From the NCBI GenBank assembly GCA_958450365.1, contig CAUEEP010000743.1, positions 3,898,001 to 3,962,000 of the forward strand: a stretch of 64,000 nucleotides of DNA, in the 5' to 3' direction. A program made the position numbers and the translations under genes. Numbering within the stretch: the first letter of the stretch is position 1; every line of letters begins with the position of its first letter. Of the stretch, positions 1 to 11,600 are shown piece by piece. The notes under the pieces are model-generated. The model ran no database searches. It had not been told where the DNA came from and saw only the letters and a program-made list of their open reading frames with translations. The stretch is from Mesorhabditis belari (lineage: Eukaryota > Nematoda > Chromadorea > Rhabditida > Rhabditidae).

Positions 1-463
1 AGTAAACGTAGAAGTAATTTCTTTGGAAGTTCATAAAATACGGTTAAGATGCATAGCGAAAAAAAAGTAAATTTTGATGGTTGCATAAGAAGGGAAAACT
101 TGTGGTTTAAACCATGTATACACACACGGGTAATACTATGTCCACTAGAACGACGCCTTTGCTTGGGCGCAACGCTGCCGCTTTGCGTGAGAAATTATAG
201 TGGTGAAAGGTTGCAAAATTACCACCGAGCAACTTTTGGTTTCCCTAGCATAACCAAAAAGTTATTTTCAAGGTGAAAATGAAATCAAAGATTACTTTGT
301 CACACTACCAAATGCTATCATACATTTCATAATTAATTTTTATGATTCAATGAAACCAAGTGTTATAAATTACAAATCAAATCTTAAGAACTGTTGCCTT
401 ATGTTGATATATTACATGAAATTTGATCTTTTTCGATTTTAGCACTTGAATTTTGATGGCTTG
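1..463. other. Upstream region of the SBNO gene
   Basis: No coding exon is supported here. The open frame at 49-276 has no family resemblance and no matching splice sites. The end of the stretch carries a T-rich acceptor ending at 442, 21 bases before the SBNO start codon. That is the expected layout of a spliced-leader trans-splice site with a short 5' UTR. Confidence 0.5.
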
Positions 464-3400
464 ATGGCAAATCAAACAAATGATTCTGGATTTGAGGAGC
501 AGCCTATCGACACAAATGTTCAAGAAGCGCCAAGCCAGAGCAATGGTAAAATAATGGTCTTAATTTTTACATAATGTTTTGCATAGATATTTATTTAGCC
601 TAAATTTTAATTTAGGGACTGTTTTCAATGCTGCAATTGCGAAACCGGGTTTCAACAATGTCAGGACGCATTTGGAAAAAACAAAGAGCTTAAGCTCTTT
701 TAACTCAGTAAGAAACAAAAAATGATTCATTATATTTGGATTTAGCTTCGATCGCCTTCACTCTCGCTTTTATCAACTGGACCTTCTGCATCGCACAGTA
801 TTCAGTGGAGAAGTGATATTTCACAACAGAGGCGTAGGATTTACCCTCCAGTACCAGGGTGATTTATAGGCATTTTTTATGATGACTTTTATTTTTAGAG
901 CACAAGTTAATGGGCAACAATATCGAATAACTCCATCTCAGCACTTTAAAGTGCATTATCAAACAGGTAAAATAACAATGTTTTGTTGTCCTTTTAAATG
1001 AATGTGCTTTAGGTCATCAGTATTGTGCCGGCTCCGTAGATCCGTTGAATTCCACGGCGAATCCTAGTCATTTGTATAAAACACAATTCCCAGGTTTTTA
1101 ACTCGTGTTTTATTTTGTATAATTAAATACTTTTAGGTTTGGAAAGGCCTCTGAGCAATCTATCGTCTACAATCACAGGGCCTAACGGCCATTTACCATC
1201 TTCATCATCTATGTCTACACTCCCATTAACATCTACATCTTACAGACTGCAGCCACAATATACGGTTGATTTTAGACAATTTTCTTGTTATATTTGATTC
1301 TAGGCAAGGGTAACAAACAAGCAACTGCCATCAACTCTCAAAGTGAATCCTGTTTGCTAAATCTTATATATTATTTTTAGGAACAAATGGCTATGCCTAT
1401 GCAGCACGTCGATATTGTTCAACGGGATCTAGAGGAAGAAGTAATTAGTCACTTAATGAATTTAAATCTGTCTTGTTTAGGAAGGAAATTTTGGTTACAC
1501 GGACACGTATTTTGCATATCGACCTTCAAAGCTGCGTTGTGGTTTAGCCCATCCGGACAGCGTCATAGAAACTTCATCGCTGAGCTCCGTACAATTGCCA
1601 GATATTCATTATGTTTCAAGAATCCCAGAACATGTGAGTTTTTGTACTAGAATATATTTGAAATTTGCTGCGTTTTAGGTAATTGATACCGGAGCAATCT
1701 CTGCTTTGCAATACGAAGCTCTGATTTATGCATGTCAAATGCACGAGAGGCTACTACCAAGCGGAGAACGAGCCGGTTATCTCATTGGTTTGTTAATTTT
1801 TAGCTCTCTATAATAGCTTTTTAGGAGATGGTGCTGGCGTTGGAAAAGGACGAACAATCGCAAGTTTGATCTACGAGAATTATTTGGCTGATCGTAAAAA
1901 ATCGATTTGGCTGTCAGTTAGCAGCGATTTGCGATTCGATGCTCTGCGAGATCTGCGAGATATTGGCGCTACGAATATCAAAGTAATATATTTGAATGTT
2001 CAGGCTGATCTTTATAATTTAGGTTCATTCTTTAAACAAATTCCGATATACGAAAATAAGTAGCAGCGAGAATGGACGTGTCAAAAAAGCAAGTTTCAAT
2101 AGATGTTGTAAGATTATTTTTGAAATCTTAGGGAGTGATTTTTGCGACTTATTCCTCCCTTATTGGTGAATGTAAAACGGCGTCGAAGTCCTATTCATCA
2201 CGAATAAAACAACTCGTGCAATGGTTTGGAAAGGTAAGCTTCACTATCTAAAGTAAAGATAGGATTTTCTAGAGTTATGATGGATTGATTGTCTTCGACG
2301 AGTGTCATCGAGCCAAAAATTTGGTTCCCGGTGTTGGTGGAAAGACGACAAAAACTGGCCGACTGGTATTGTAATGCTATTGACCAATCCATAGTACTAC
2401 TTAAGGTGTTGGAATTGCAAAAGCTACTTCCGAATGCTCGAATTGTTTATGCATCGGCAACTGGTGCCACAGGTAGCTTAATAGTTGATATTTATGGAAC
2501 AGATGTCTTTAGAACCTCGGAATATGGCTTATATGACTAGGCTTGGACTTTGGGGTGAAGGAAGATCCTTTTCAAATTTTGGCGAGTTTCTTGGAGCGGT
2601 CGAGAAACGCGGAATTGGAGCGATGGAAATTGTCGCCGTCGAAATGAAGGTGGGTTTTCTTAAAGGCAAAAGAACCACATGTTTATCTACAACAAGCATT
2701 TAATTTTAGCAACGAGGGCTTTACCTTTCACGTCAGTTATCATTCCATGGAGCCGCTTTTCGAGTCGAAGAAATTCAACTTTCAGATGAATACATAAAAG
2801 TAATCTTTCCGAACAGTAATTTTCTGATGGCAAATTTTAAGATTTATGACAATTCTGTGCGACTTTGGACGGAGGTGCGATACCATTTTCAAGTGAGTTT
2901 TTTAATTTCATCAAAGTTTTATTTATATTTAGAACATCGTCGCCAAGATTTCACAAAATGAGCGATCCACCACGAACAAATTTTTGTGGAGCCAATTTTG
3001 GGCTAGTCATCAAAGATATTTCAAATATTTGTGCATAGCTGCAAAAGTAAGTTAATCTACCCTTAATGAGGCAATTAACATTTTATTATCAAATATAATA
3101 TTATGTTTTTAAGGTTGATGCTTGCGTAAGACTAACCCGTCAAGCTATTTCACACGATAAATGCGTTGTTATTGGTTTGCAGTCAACTGGCGAATCTCGC
3201 ACAAGAGAAGCCATCGAAGAGCAAGGCGGAGAGCTCAGTGAATTTGTTTCGACGGCAAAGTAAATAAATTTAAAGCTGACTTTTTTATTTGGTTTTTTAG
3301 GGCCGTTTTGCAGAATTTGATCGATAATCATTTTCCTGGAATTGATGATGATCCGAATGACGAATTTGATCAAGATTTTTTCGATTTCGACAAGAAAAAG

Positions 3401-6400
3401 AAAAAAAGAAAAGGTAGAACCTTATTTTGTAACTGGGAGTTAATCAAAAGTTTAGCGGGCGATTTCGACTACACCAACTCACGTGGCTTTCAATCAACTT
3501 TGTAAGTTGTACATTTAAGCTTTTATTTCAAAGTCCATCAATTTTAGCGATCTTGATTCGAAGCGGTCGAAAATAGGGTCGCCAGAAGAATCTGCTGCGA
3601 GTGATGATGACGTTACAGTATCAAGTGAAGCCTCGCAGGAATATGGAGGGTCCGATGAATCCGAAACAGAAATGAATGGTGAAGATGGTAAGTTTATGGC
3701 TATTCGGGTTTCAAAAAATTACTTTTTTTGAGCATTTACTTATTGTTTAAAAATGGGTAACAATAGTTTTCAATGCACTCAACATTTTTTATGAACCAAG
3801 TTTATTTGAAATTTCAGAAGATGATTGGATCAAAACTCTGTACGAGGAGGCGGCATCAGGAGATGAATCGGAAACAACTCGAGTAATTATATTATTTTTA
3901 GCATTGTTATTTTTGCTTAGGATGATGAAAATTCAAGACCAGCATCTGGAATCCCTATGAGTGGAATGAATGCTCTTGACTATGAAATGGAGTTATCTAT
4001 CCTTCAAAGTTATCTGGACGAACAGAATGCCTCGTTTTTCGAAGATGAAGAAGTGGAAGATGAAATAAATCCATTTTTCGCTGATCTTACTAAATGTTTT
4101 TTTGTTTGTTTAAGTATTCTATCTACTTTATTAGATGACCCATGGGCGGACCGTCAACGAGGCGTCGTTTCTGTCGTAAAAGCTGATGAAAAGGACAAAA
4201 AGGAGAAACGGTTTGGTGTTTTTGTGCTAGTTATTTACAATGCGCCAGTTTAGCCGAAAAAGCAAGAAGAAAAAGAAGCAATTTCAACTTGAACTTCAAG
4301 AAAAACAACAACTCGAGGAGATGCTCAAGAAACGAGAACAAGCATTGGAAGATGCTTCGGTATAACTTTGGGTTCATTCATGATAGCCTCAAATTTAGAA
4401 GCATACCGCAAAAGATTTTCTAAACTTATCGCGAGTTTGCGAAGAACTTGATCACGACATCAATCCTTCTGAAATCAAAGTATATACCATTAATGTCTTG
4501 TTTAGCTAAAATTTGAAATTAGGCAAAACTTCTTGTTGCTGTAGAAACGTTGGGACGTAGTTTACCGCCGAATACTTTGGATCATCTAATCGATGAACTT
4601 GGTGGACCCGAATTTGTTGCGGAGGTAAGTATAGTATTGAAAAAAGATTTTTAAAATTTGTAGCCATTAATAACGCAAGAAATTCTAGATGACCGGTCGT
4701 CGCGGAAGGTTGGTTCAAAACGAAGAAGGCAAAGTTATTTACGAGCTACGCCACAAAAATTCGGATGTGCCTTTAGGTATGCTTTAATTCATTCAACAGT
4801 ATGCTTTAAAGTGCACGTTTAGAGTTTATTAATATGGAAGAAAAAGAAAAGTTTATGACGGGGCAGAAAAAAGTAGCAATAATCTCTGAAGCCGCTTCTT
4901 CTGGAATATCATTACAGGTAAATTTCAAAAATAAACGAAATACATGCAACTTATCTAGGCAGATAAACGAGCAGAAAATACGCTGCGACGAGTTCATATC
5001 ACATTGGAACTTCCATGGTCTGCTGATAAGGCTATTCAACAGTTTGGTACGTTGGCTAAAGCAAATGATTTTATGATTGAGGGATTTAGGGCGCACTCAT
5101 CGTTCAAATCAAGTTAGTGCCCCCGAGTATGTGTTTTTGATCTCCGAACTGGCAGGCGAAAAGAGGTTTGTGTCTTGTTGAACAAAGTTCAACATTTACC
5201 GATTTTTTTTCAGATTTGCTTCAATTATAGCGAAAAGATTAGAATCTTTGGGAGCTCTTACTCATGGTGACCGCCGCGCAACAGAAACTCAAGACTTCAG
5301 TCAATTCAATCTGGACACGAAATATGGACGTCAAGCATTGGAATGTCTACTTCAGTAATTTATGAAAGTTTTTATCATTAAAAAAAATTTAGATCGATTA
5401 TTGGAACATTGAAACCGCCATTGATTCATCCCCCAAGAGACTATAAACCTGGATCTTTCTTTACAGGTATCTGATCTTTTCTGAATGGTTTTAATTTAAT
5501 GATTTAGATATGGCTGTCTATTTGGAAAGTGTTGGAATTTTAGTAAGAACATCGACTGGGGCTTACGCGATTGAAAAGTAAGTCAAAAGATTGCCTATTT
5601 TTATTTTTTCGTGTGGATATCCCTACCTAATAATTTAGGGATGGCCAACAAATGTCTAAATTCTTGAATCGACTGTTGGGAATTCCTGTTCATGCTCAAT
5701 CTGCACTATTTCAATATTTCTCGAACATTTTGGCTGAACTCATTTCGCAAGCAAAACGAGATGGCACATTTGATATGGGCATAATGGGTATTCTGAATTT
5801 AATGATCACATCTAACTTCACTATGGTTTAGATCTTGGTAGTGGAGGAACTCAAGTTCAAGTTCAAAACACTCGGGTCTTTCTTGGTAGTCCTGAGAGGG
5901 GTTCATTCCGTGTCGAGATGCACAAGATAGCGGTAATCATAACCAGACTATTTTTTCTATAGTTCCTTAGGTCGAGCGTGGGATTACTTGGGATGAAGCT
6001 CTTTCAATTTCAAAGCTCCATGTTGGCAAAGAGGTGAAACAATATAGAATTACCGGTCGTTTTATTGGTTTGCTTTTAGGATGGTTTCTACGTTTTGCGA
6101 AAAAACACGTGCAAGCAGCAGGCATGCATTCTTGCGTATGGAGTTGAGATGCTAAACGGTGACAACAAAAAGTTAGTTAATTTTAAAGGCGATTTTGCGA
6201 TTTTGCTAGCATTCTGTGCATTGAATTAAAACAGCTAAGGTTTATTGTTAGCATAGTTTAAAGCCCACTAGGACTAAAGTAAAATCTAAAAAAATTAAGG
6301 GGAATCTTATGAATTCCGTATCAAAGGCGGTATTACTCGTACTAGTTTGATCCAGGATTTTTACCCCAATGCCATACTCCAAGTTGTCTCTTATCTACTA

Positions 6401-7911
6401 CATATAATTGAGGGCTGTTTGTCTGTTCGTCCGTCCGTCACACTCTGGATCTCGGCTCCAAGTGAACCGATTTTCATAGATTTTTTTTTCTTAGAAAGGA
6501 AATTAAAAATTAATAGGTACATCCTGTTTGAACAAAACTATCATCTAAGTGTACTTCCTGTGCAAAATAGCCATCACGAAGGGAGGTAGCTCTGATCGTC
6601 AGGCAATGGGTGGTCGAGAGGATAGCGCGACTGTCTCTCAAGCAGATGTCTGTCTCAAAGGAGGCGACGGGTTCGACCCCTCTCACCGCCAAACTTTTTT
6701 ACTTTTTTGCAGAGAAATTAGACAATTTATCGGTGCGGACGCCCAGCGCAGCTGGTAAAGTTCTTAAAACTTCCATCCGGTTTGACTAATAGCGGCCATA
6801 CTAGGTGTGATAACCACTTTGGCAACCCTAAGATTCCCCTAGCTCCAGAAAAGCGAGCATACCTGATTGCTCGGCAGAGTAGTGTTGGTGGTGAAACCAT
6901 ACAAAGCCTTCTGGGGCATATCCAATGCCGCATACAGGCAAACGCGTCCTCTCCACATGCTGGCGTTGACGGAAATCTAGACACAAATACCTTACACTTA
7001 CTTTTACTATTATTTTCATTCGCAAACAAGTCTACAGTGGGCCTATTTGCCTCCCATGGTTTTTGCTTAAACTGTGAGACAAAATGTAACTGGTTTCGGA
7101 GACAATGCCCTACGTCAAAACTCACTAGGTCCTTTGCTACGCCAAAAATCCACACTTTTACTAGAAGAAATAGAATAACGGCGAGAAAACACTCTGTATA
7201 CAATATATACTTGATAAACTGTAAGCTAACAATCAACCAGAATGAAAATTTTTCCCTTTTATACTGTAATCCCGACAAAGACTTTTAGGGGCACATTATA
7301 GAATTCAGCGGAACATCCCAAATGCACAAAATCTTATTATTGTTTTTAGATCCTACATTATCACACGTCCTTCGACGGGAAGAAGTGCTAAACTCGAAAG
7401 CATTGCGGATTTATCGCGGAAATTTGTCAAGACTCAAATCGATACTGCTGAAAAACTGTGGAAGGAACAATTTGACGGTATACTTTTTTTAAAAGCAATT
7501 CCATTTTTATTTAGCATCGGCTAAAATGTGCCAACATCACTACATTTGGGGTAAATGTCGAACTGAGGAAAGTGGGCGATTTTGCGAAGTTGGGCGCCGA
7601 ATGCGCACGTATTTTGTTCTTTCCGGATCGGTTCGTTATTTGCAGATATTTTGAGTACTTTTCGTTATAGATTTTATCCGTTTGGCCCATTATCGAGAAT
7701 GTGTTTTCGTCAATTGAAACGGACAAGCGTAAACGGCAAATTCAGGTATTCGACTCGAATTTTACGTTGTTTAGTTATGGTTTAGATGATACGTGTCTCC
7801 ACCGAGCAAGGGCAAAAGATTGTCGGCGTCCTTGTATTACCACTCTACGTGAGGGCTCTTGTAAGCGAGCTAGAGAAATTTTGCGTGCGAAACTTTGGTA
7901 AGAAGCAATAA
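464..7911 (+). CDS. sbno: Strawberry notch homolog (SBNO, DExD/H helicase-like)
   Basis: Many-exon gene. SBNO proteins are nuclear SF2 helicase-like transcription co-regulators linked to Notch and EGFR signalling; the C. elegans homolog is let-765/nsh-1. Visible in order: a low-complexity N-terminus (exons 464-545, 616-707, 746-858, 899-966), then the SBNO core with [14 protein letters not shown] (about 1540-1590), Walker [12 protein letters not shown] (exon from 1825), motif II DECH (about 2297-2308), SATGA (about 2455), and the C-terminal helicase motif [11 protein letters not shown] (5035-5117, across an intron). Acidic and lysine-rich linkers are coded at 3300-4350. The last exon ends VRNFGKKQ at TAA 7909-7911. 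Start ATG 464 follows a likely trans-splice acceptor at 442. Introns are mostly 45-60 bases, except the 1.18-kb repeat-filled intron 6172-7349. Family identity is strong; a few middle exon borders were not phase-checked. Confidence 0.93.
6172..7349 (+). repeat. Repeat-bearing long intron of SBNO
   Basis: This intron is about 20 times longer than its neighbours. It lies between exons ending NGDNK and starting [11 protein letters not shown]. It holds a block at about 6410-6490 with a CTGTTYGTCYGTCYG-type run and a CTCGGCTCC segment, typical of a dispersed repeat, followed by a tRNA-like sequence. Open frames of 183 and 168 residues at 6727-7288 overlap on opposite strands and look non-coding. 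The intron probably grew by transposon insertion. Confidence 0.5.
6606..6691 (+). pseudogene. tRNA-Leu(CAA)-like sequence, probably degenerate
   Basis: An A-box-like TGGTCGAGAGG (6611-6621) and a B-box GGTTCGACCCC (6670-6680) are spaced as in a tRNA with a long variable arm, and a T run follows. A seven-base loop CTCAAGC gives anticodon CAA, as in Leu. The T stem has one mismatch, and the acceptor stem does not pair properly when the A-box is placed at its usual position. A tRNA pseudogene or tRNA-derived repeat is more likely than a working tRNA. Confidence 0.4.
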
Positions 7912-8697
7912 CATGATTTTAGGTGTATCTAATTTTATTTGTTGCTCCAGAATTTCTACTCATAAGTTGTTTTTCCTAGACCTCTTGTGACCGTTATGGG
8001 TGTGATTTTCAGGGTTTTTCTTGTTCGGGTTTTCTTGATTTGCAGATACATGTATTCTTAGATTTTAATACTCCTATGTCCCCATTTCTCGGTGCTTTTT
8101 TTCAATTTTTCATTCATTTTTCGCTTTTCACTTTTTTTCGACTGTTGTTATTTGATTGTTGCCTTTGAATTGTTGCCTTGTTAAATGGAATTTTTTGGAA
8201 TTTCCATTTTGTTTGTTACAGATTTCTATGTTGATTGTTGTTGTAGAATTATTACAGAGATTTTTCCCCCAGTATGATCCAGTCAATGTAAATAAAACTA
8301 ATTTTCAGTCAATTTCAATTGCAATCATTTACATAAAAATGGCCTCAAAATGTGCATATTGGTAAGTGAATCGCCAGTATCGATTGATCACGTACAGACA
8401 GACAGAACAGGCTGCACTCACATTCGGCCTAGAGAAAAAGAAAGAAAGAACCTCTGTGCTAAGTCTACGGACAAATACAGCATTAGTCATTCCATGATTT
8501 TCGCCGGTTCTCGTTTTTGAAGCAACTTGATTATTCAATTTTTCAATTTCAATTAATGATTTTGAGCTATTTTGAAACCACGTCTTTCAAACTTTAATCT
8601 TAGTTTGTGCCATGTTCTTATTGTGCAAAATTTAACCACCCATCTATTTGAATTCTTGGTTTCTAAATTTCCAAATAAATGAATGAATTAGACTGCG
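7912..8697. other. Intergenic region between SBNO and the PCM1-like gene
   Basis: AT-rich 787-base spacer. It should hold the SBNO 3' UTR and, at 8685-8690, an AATTAG acceptor just before the ATG at 8698 that could take a spliced leader. No coding exon was found. The spacing is long for a C. elegans-style operon, so shared transcription is possible but not indicated. Confidence 0.4.
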
Positions 8698-11600
8698 ATG
8701 AGTACAAATGGAGTAATGCCGGCTGAGGCTGATAATATTATCGCAAGAAAAGCACAAATAAAAGGGTTAGTTCTTTTGAAAACAATAAGATTCATTTGAA
8801 AAACACTTTTTTTTTCATTATTAAGTCAGCTTTTTAGGAAAATTGATTCAATCCACTCCAGAAAAAGATTGATAGTCGAAAAGCTGCGGGAATTTCACGA
8901 AAAGGTAACAAATTAAATTTTACAATAATATGTATTTGTTTTTACAGGGTTTCGAAAACGATGAGCTAAAAGAGAAACTCCTCGAGGCGTATGATCAGCT
9001 CGATTCACAAGAAAAAGAATATATGGAGCTGTTTGTCGACATTACGGTGAGTTGAAATTTAGAAGTTTTTCTTTGCATAACGACAATAAATAAGCTTTTT
9101 TCGTTTTCTGTATCGGCTTTAATCTAGATTTTTTTAAAAGCTTTTATTTTGATCTATTTAAGTTTTTTTTCTTTTGTTTAGCGAATTCACGAACGAGCCA
9201 CCGAGGATTTTACCGAAGAAATGTTGGATATGGTTGATCGCCTTTTGGAGGTGCGACTCGAGGGAATGGAGGCTCAGCCGAGCAATGATGACACTGAACA
9301 GTTGACACTTGGTGGGGAAATTTTAAAGATTAATTTTATTAGCTAGTGATCGGAATTCAAGTGTTTGTGCGTTTTCTCATCGTACTTTTTATATTTTCCA
9401 TTTTGCACTGGATTTATTTCGTAAACAGTTTCGGTTGGTACGTTGGATGTGTTTACATCCAAATGTTAAGCAAAACGTCAAAATGTTTCCCAAAGTTTTA
9501 CTGACTTTCGCTCGGTGAGAAAGTTTTTGTTCAGGGCTAAACGACGAGATTGCTCGCCTACAGAATGAACTTCTCGACAATCAGTCTCGCGCTCTCAAAG
9601 CCACCATGATAAACGAGCAACTCATTGAGCAACTTTCGAAAGAAAAGACGAAAGTTGTTTTCAAATGGTTTCCTTTTATTTTTTTTGACATTTTAGCAAG
9701 CCTATTTCAATGAGTATCGCAAGTCGTCGAGTGGTGAAACGAAAAGCAAGTCACAAGAAGCGCATCATGACGTGCAAGCGATGCGAATTCGAGGTTTAGT
9801 GACAATGTGAAAGATTTAACAAAGCGAAAATGTTTAGTGCACGGTGAAAAGCACGAAAACGACCGTAAACAGAAGCAACTCGAACGCCTTCGACGAAAAG
9901 CCGTCGAAAAGGGGATCATGGCCGGGAAAGAAGATGAGGAACAGGTTGATTTTTAGGTATTTTTAGATTAAAAAGCTTCTTTTGCAGAAAAACGCTCTTT
10001 CTGCTCAAGTTGACGAAAAGACGAGAGTGCCGAAGTTTGAGAGCAAAGAGAAAGAAGTGGAAGAAAGCGAGGAGATCGAGAAAACCGATGAACAACTACA
10101 AGAGGAAAAACGGCGCGAGATTCGGGAACGACTGAAGCAACAAAGAGAAGAGTGAGCAAGTTGATGGGTTATGAAACAAAGCTTAGTTTAAAAGTATAGA
10201 AGTATCAAGAAATTCGATGATATAAGACTTGTTCTTCTAACTGAACGACTAAGCGAGTGGTGTGAAAAAGAAGGATATCTCACTCATCGAGTAGATTTTG
10301 TTACTACCGTATTCTCTCTAATAGTAGTGCACTCTCTAATAGTATTGCGGTCCAGGAGGGGGTTGAAAAAATAGTAGTGCGCTCTACTATTTTTTCAACC
10401 CCCTCCTGGACCGCAATACTATTAGAGAGTGCACTACTATTAGAGAGAATACGGTATTCGGTTACAGCCAAATCAAGACATACATATTTTTGTCTTGTTT
10501 TATTCAAATTTGCGCAACTTATTCATTCTAAACCAATACCGTTCAATCAATTCGATCAATTCGATCAAAGATCCGATTTTTTTAGAGTTATAGCCGGATA
10601 GTACCAAAAGTCTATTTCTACAGAATAATATTATTTTATTTTGCTTATGACATTGCGTTTCCCATTGTGAAATGTCTACATCAGTGCCTCCGTCAAAGAT
10701 TGATTGATTTTGAGTGGCCCGAGAGGCGCTAGAGAACCCAACAAGAAAGAAGAAAAGGAGAGGCTTTACACAGAAAGACTCTGACTTCTCGGATTTTATT
10801 TGAATTGAAATCTTTACTTATTAAATTTAATAATCAAAATTTTAAAAAAAAACAATTGAATTTCCAGAAGAGAGCAATACTCGTCGATTCGAGAGCGTTT
10901 CAAAGCGATGGAAGAGCGAAAGAAAAGAATGGAAAATATCCGAGAGATGCTCGCCAAAATGCAAGCCATTCAAGCGGTAGATTTTTGTTAGCTTAAAAGT
11001 TAGTGTACTGTATAATCTAAAGTATTCGTAGCGAAAGATTCATTTAAAAACCCTTAATTCTCAAAATATATTTCAGCCATCATCAACTACGGAAAATGCG
11101 GATGCTCCAGCTCCAGCAGAAGAGGTGAGATTTCAAAACTTCAAAGTATTCGGTTCTTTTAAATTTTTATTATTATTTCTATTTTAAGATCGATGACGAG
11201 GATCCAGTGAAATTTCTTGAGGACACCTATGCGAATGCGAAAGCAAAACTGAGGTTTGTCTACTGGTTTGATCATCAATCCAGAGTTTGTTCGAGGCTTT
11301 TTCTCAAGAAAAAAAACGATCCCCATCCTTATAATATCGTTTGTGTTGAAAGGAAAGAAAAGAAAAGATAAAATGAGGAAAAAGGATCGCCATTTGGTAG
11401 TCTCAACTAGTGTAAAGTGTGGTGAGGAAAAGTAGGATTCTTCTTTGACAGATGGCAGGTGTTCGGGATGAAGGAAAAGAAAAAAGATGCGAAAAGAAGA
11501 AGTATCTTTCTCCTCAATCAACTCCCTTTCTGCATCCATTGCCTTTTATCCATATGACTTTTGAGGACACAAAAATCTGGCCACTGTCGAGAGGAAAGGA

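Noticed and set aside
49..276. 75-residue open frame upstream of SBNO
   Set aside because: No family resemblance, no splice context, and it ends well before the likely trans-splice acceptor.
6727..7288. Overlapping 183- and 168-residue open frames on opposite strands
   Set aside because: They lie inside an SBNO intron whose flanking exons join in phase; neither resembles a protein family.
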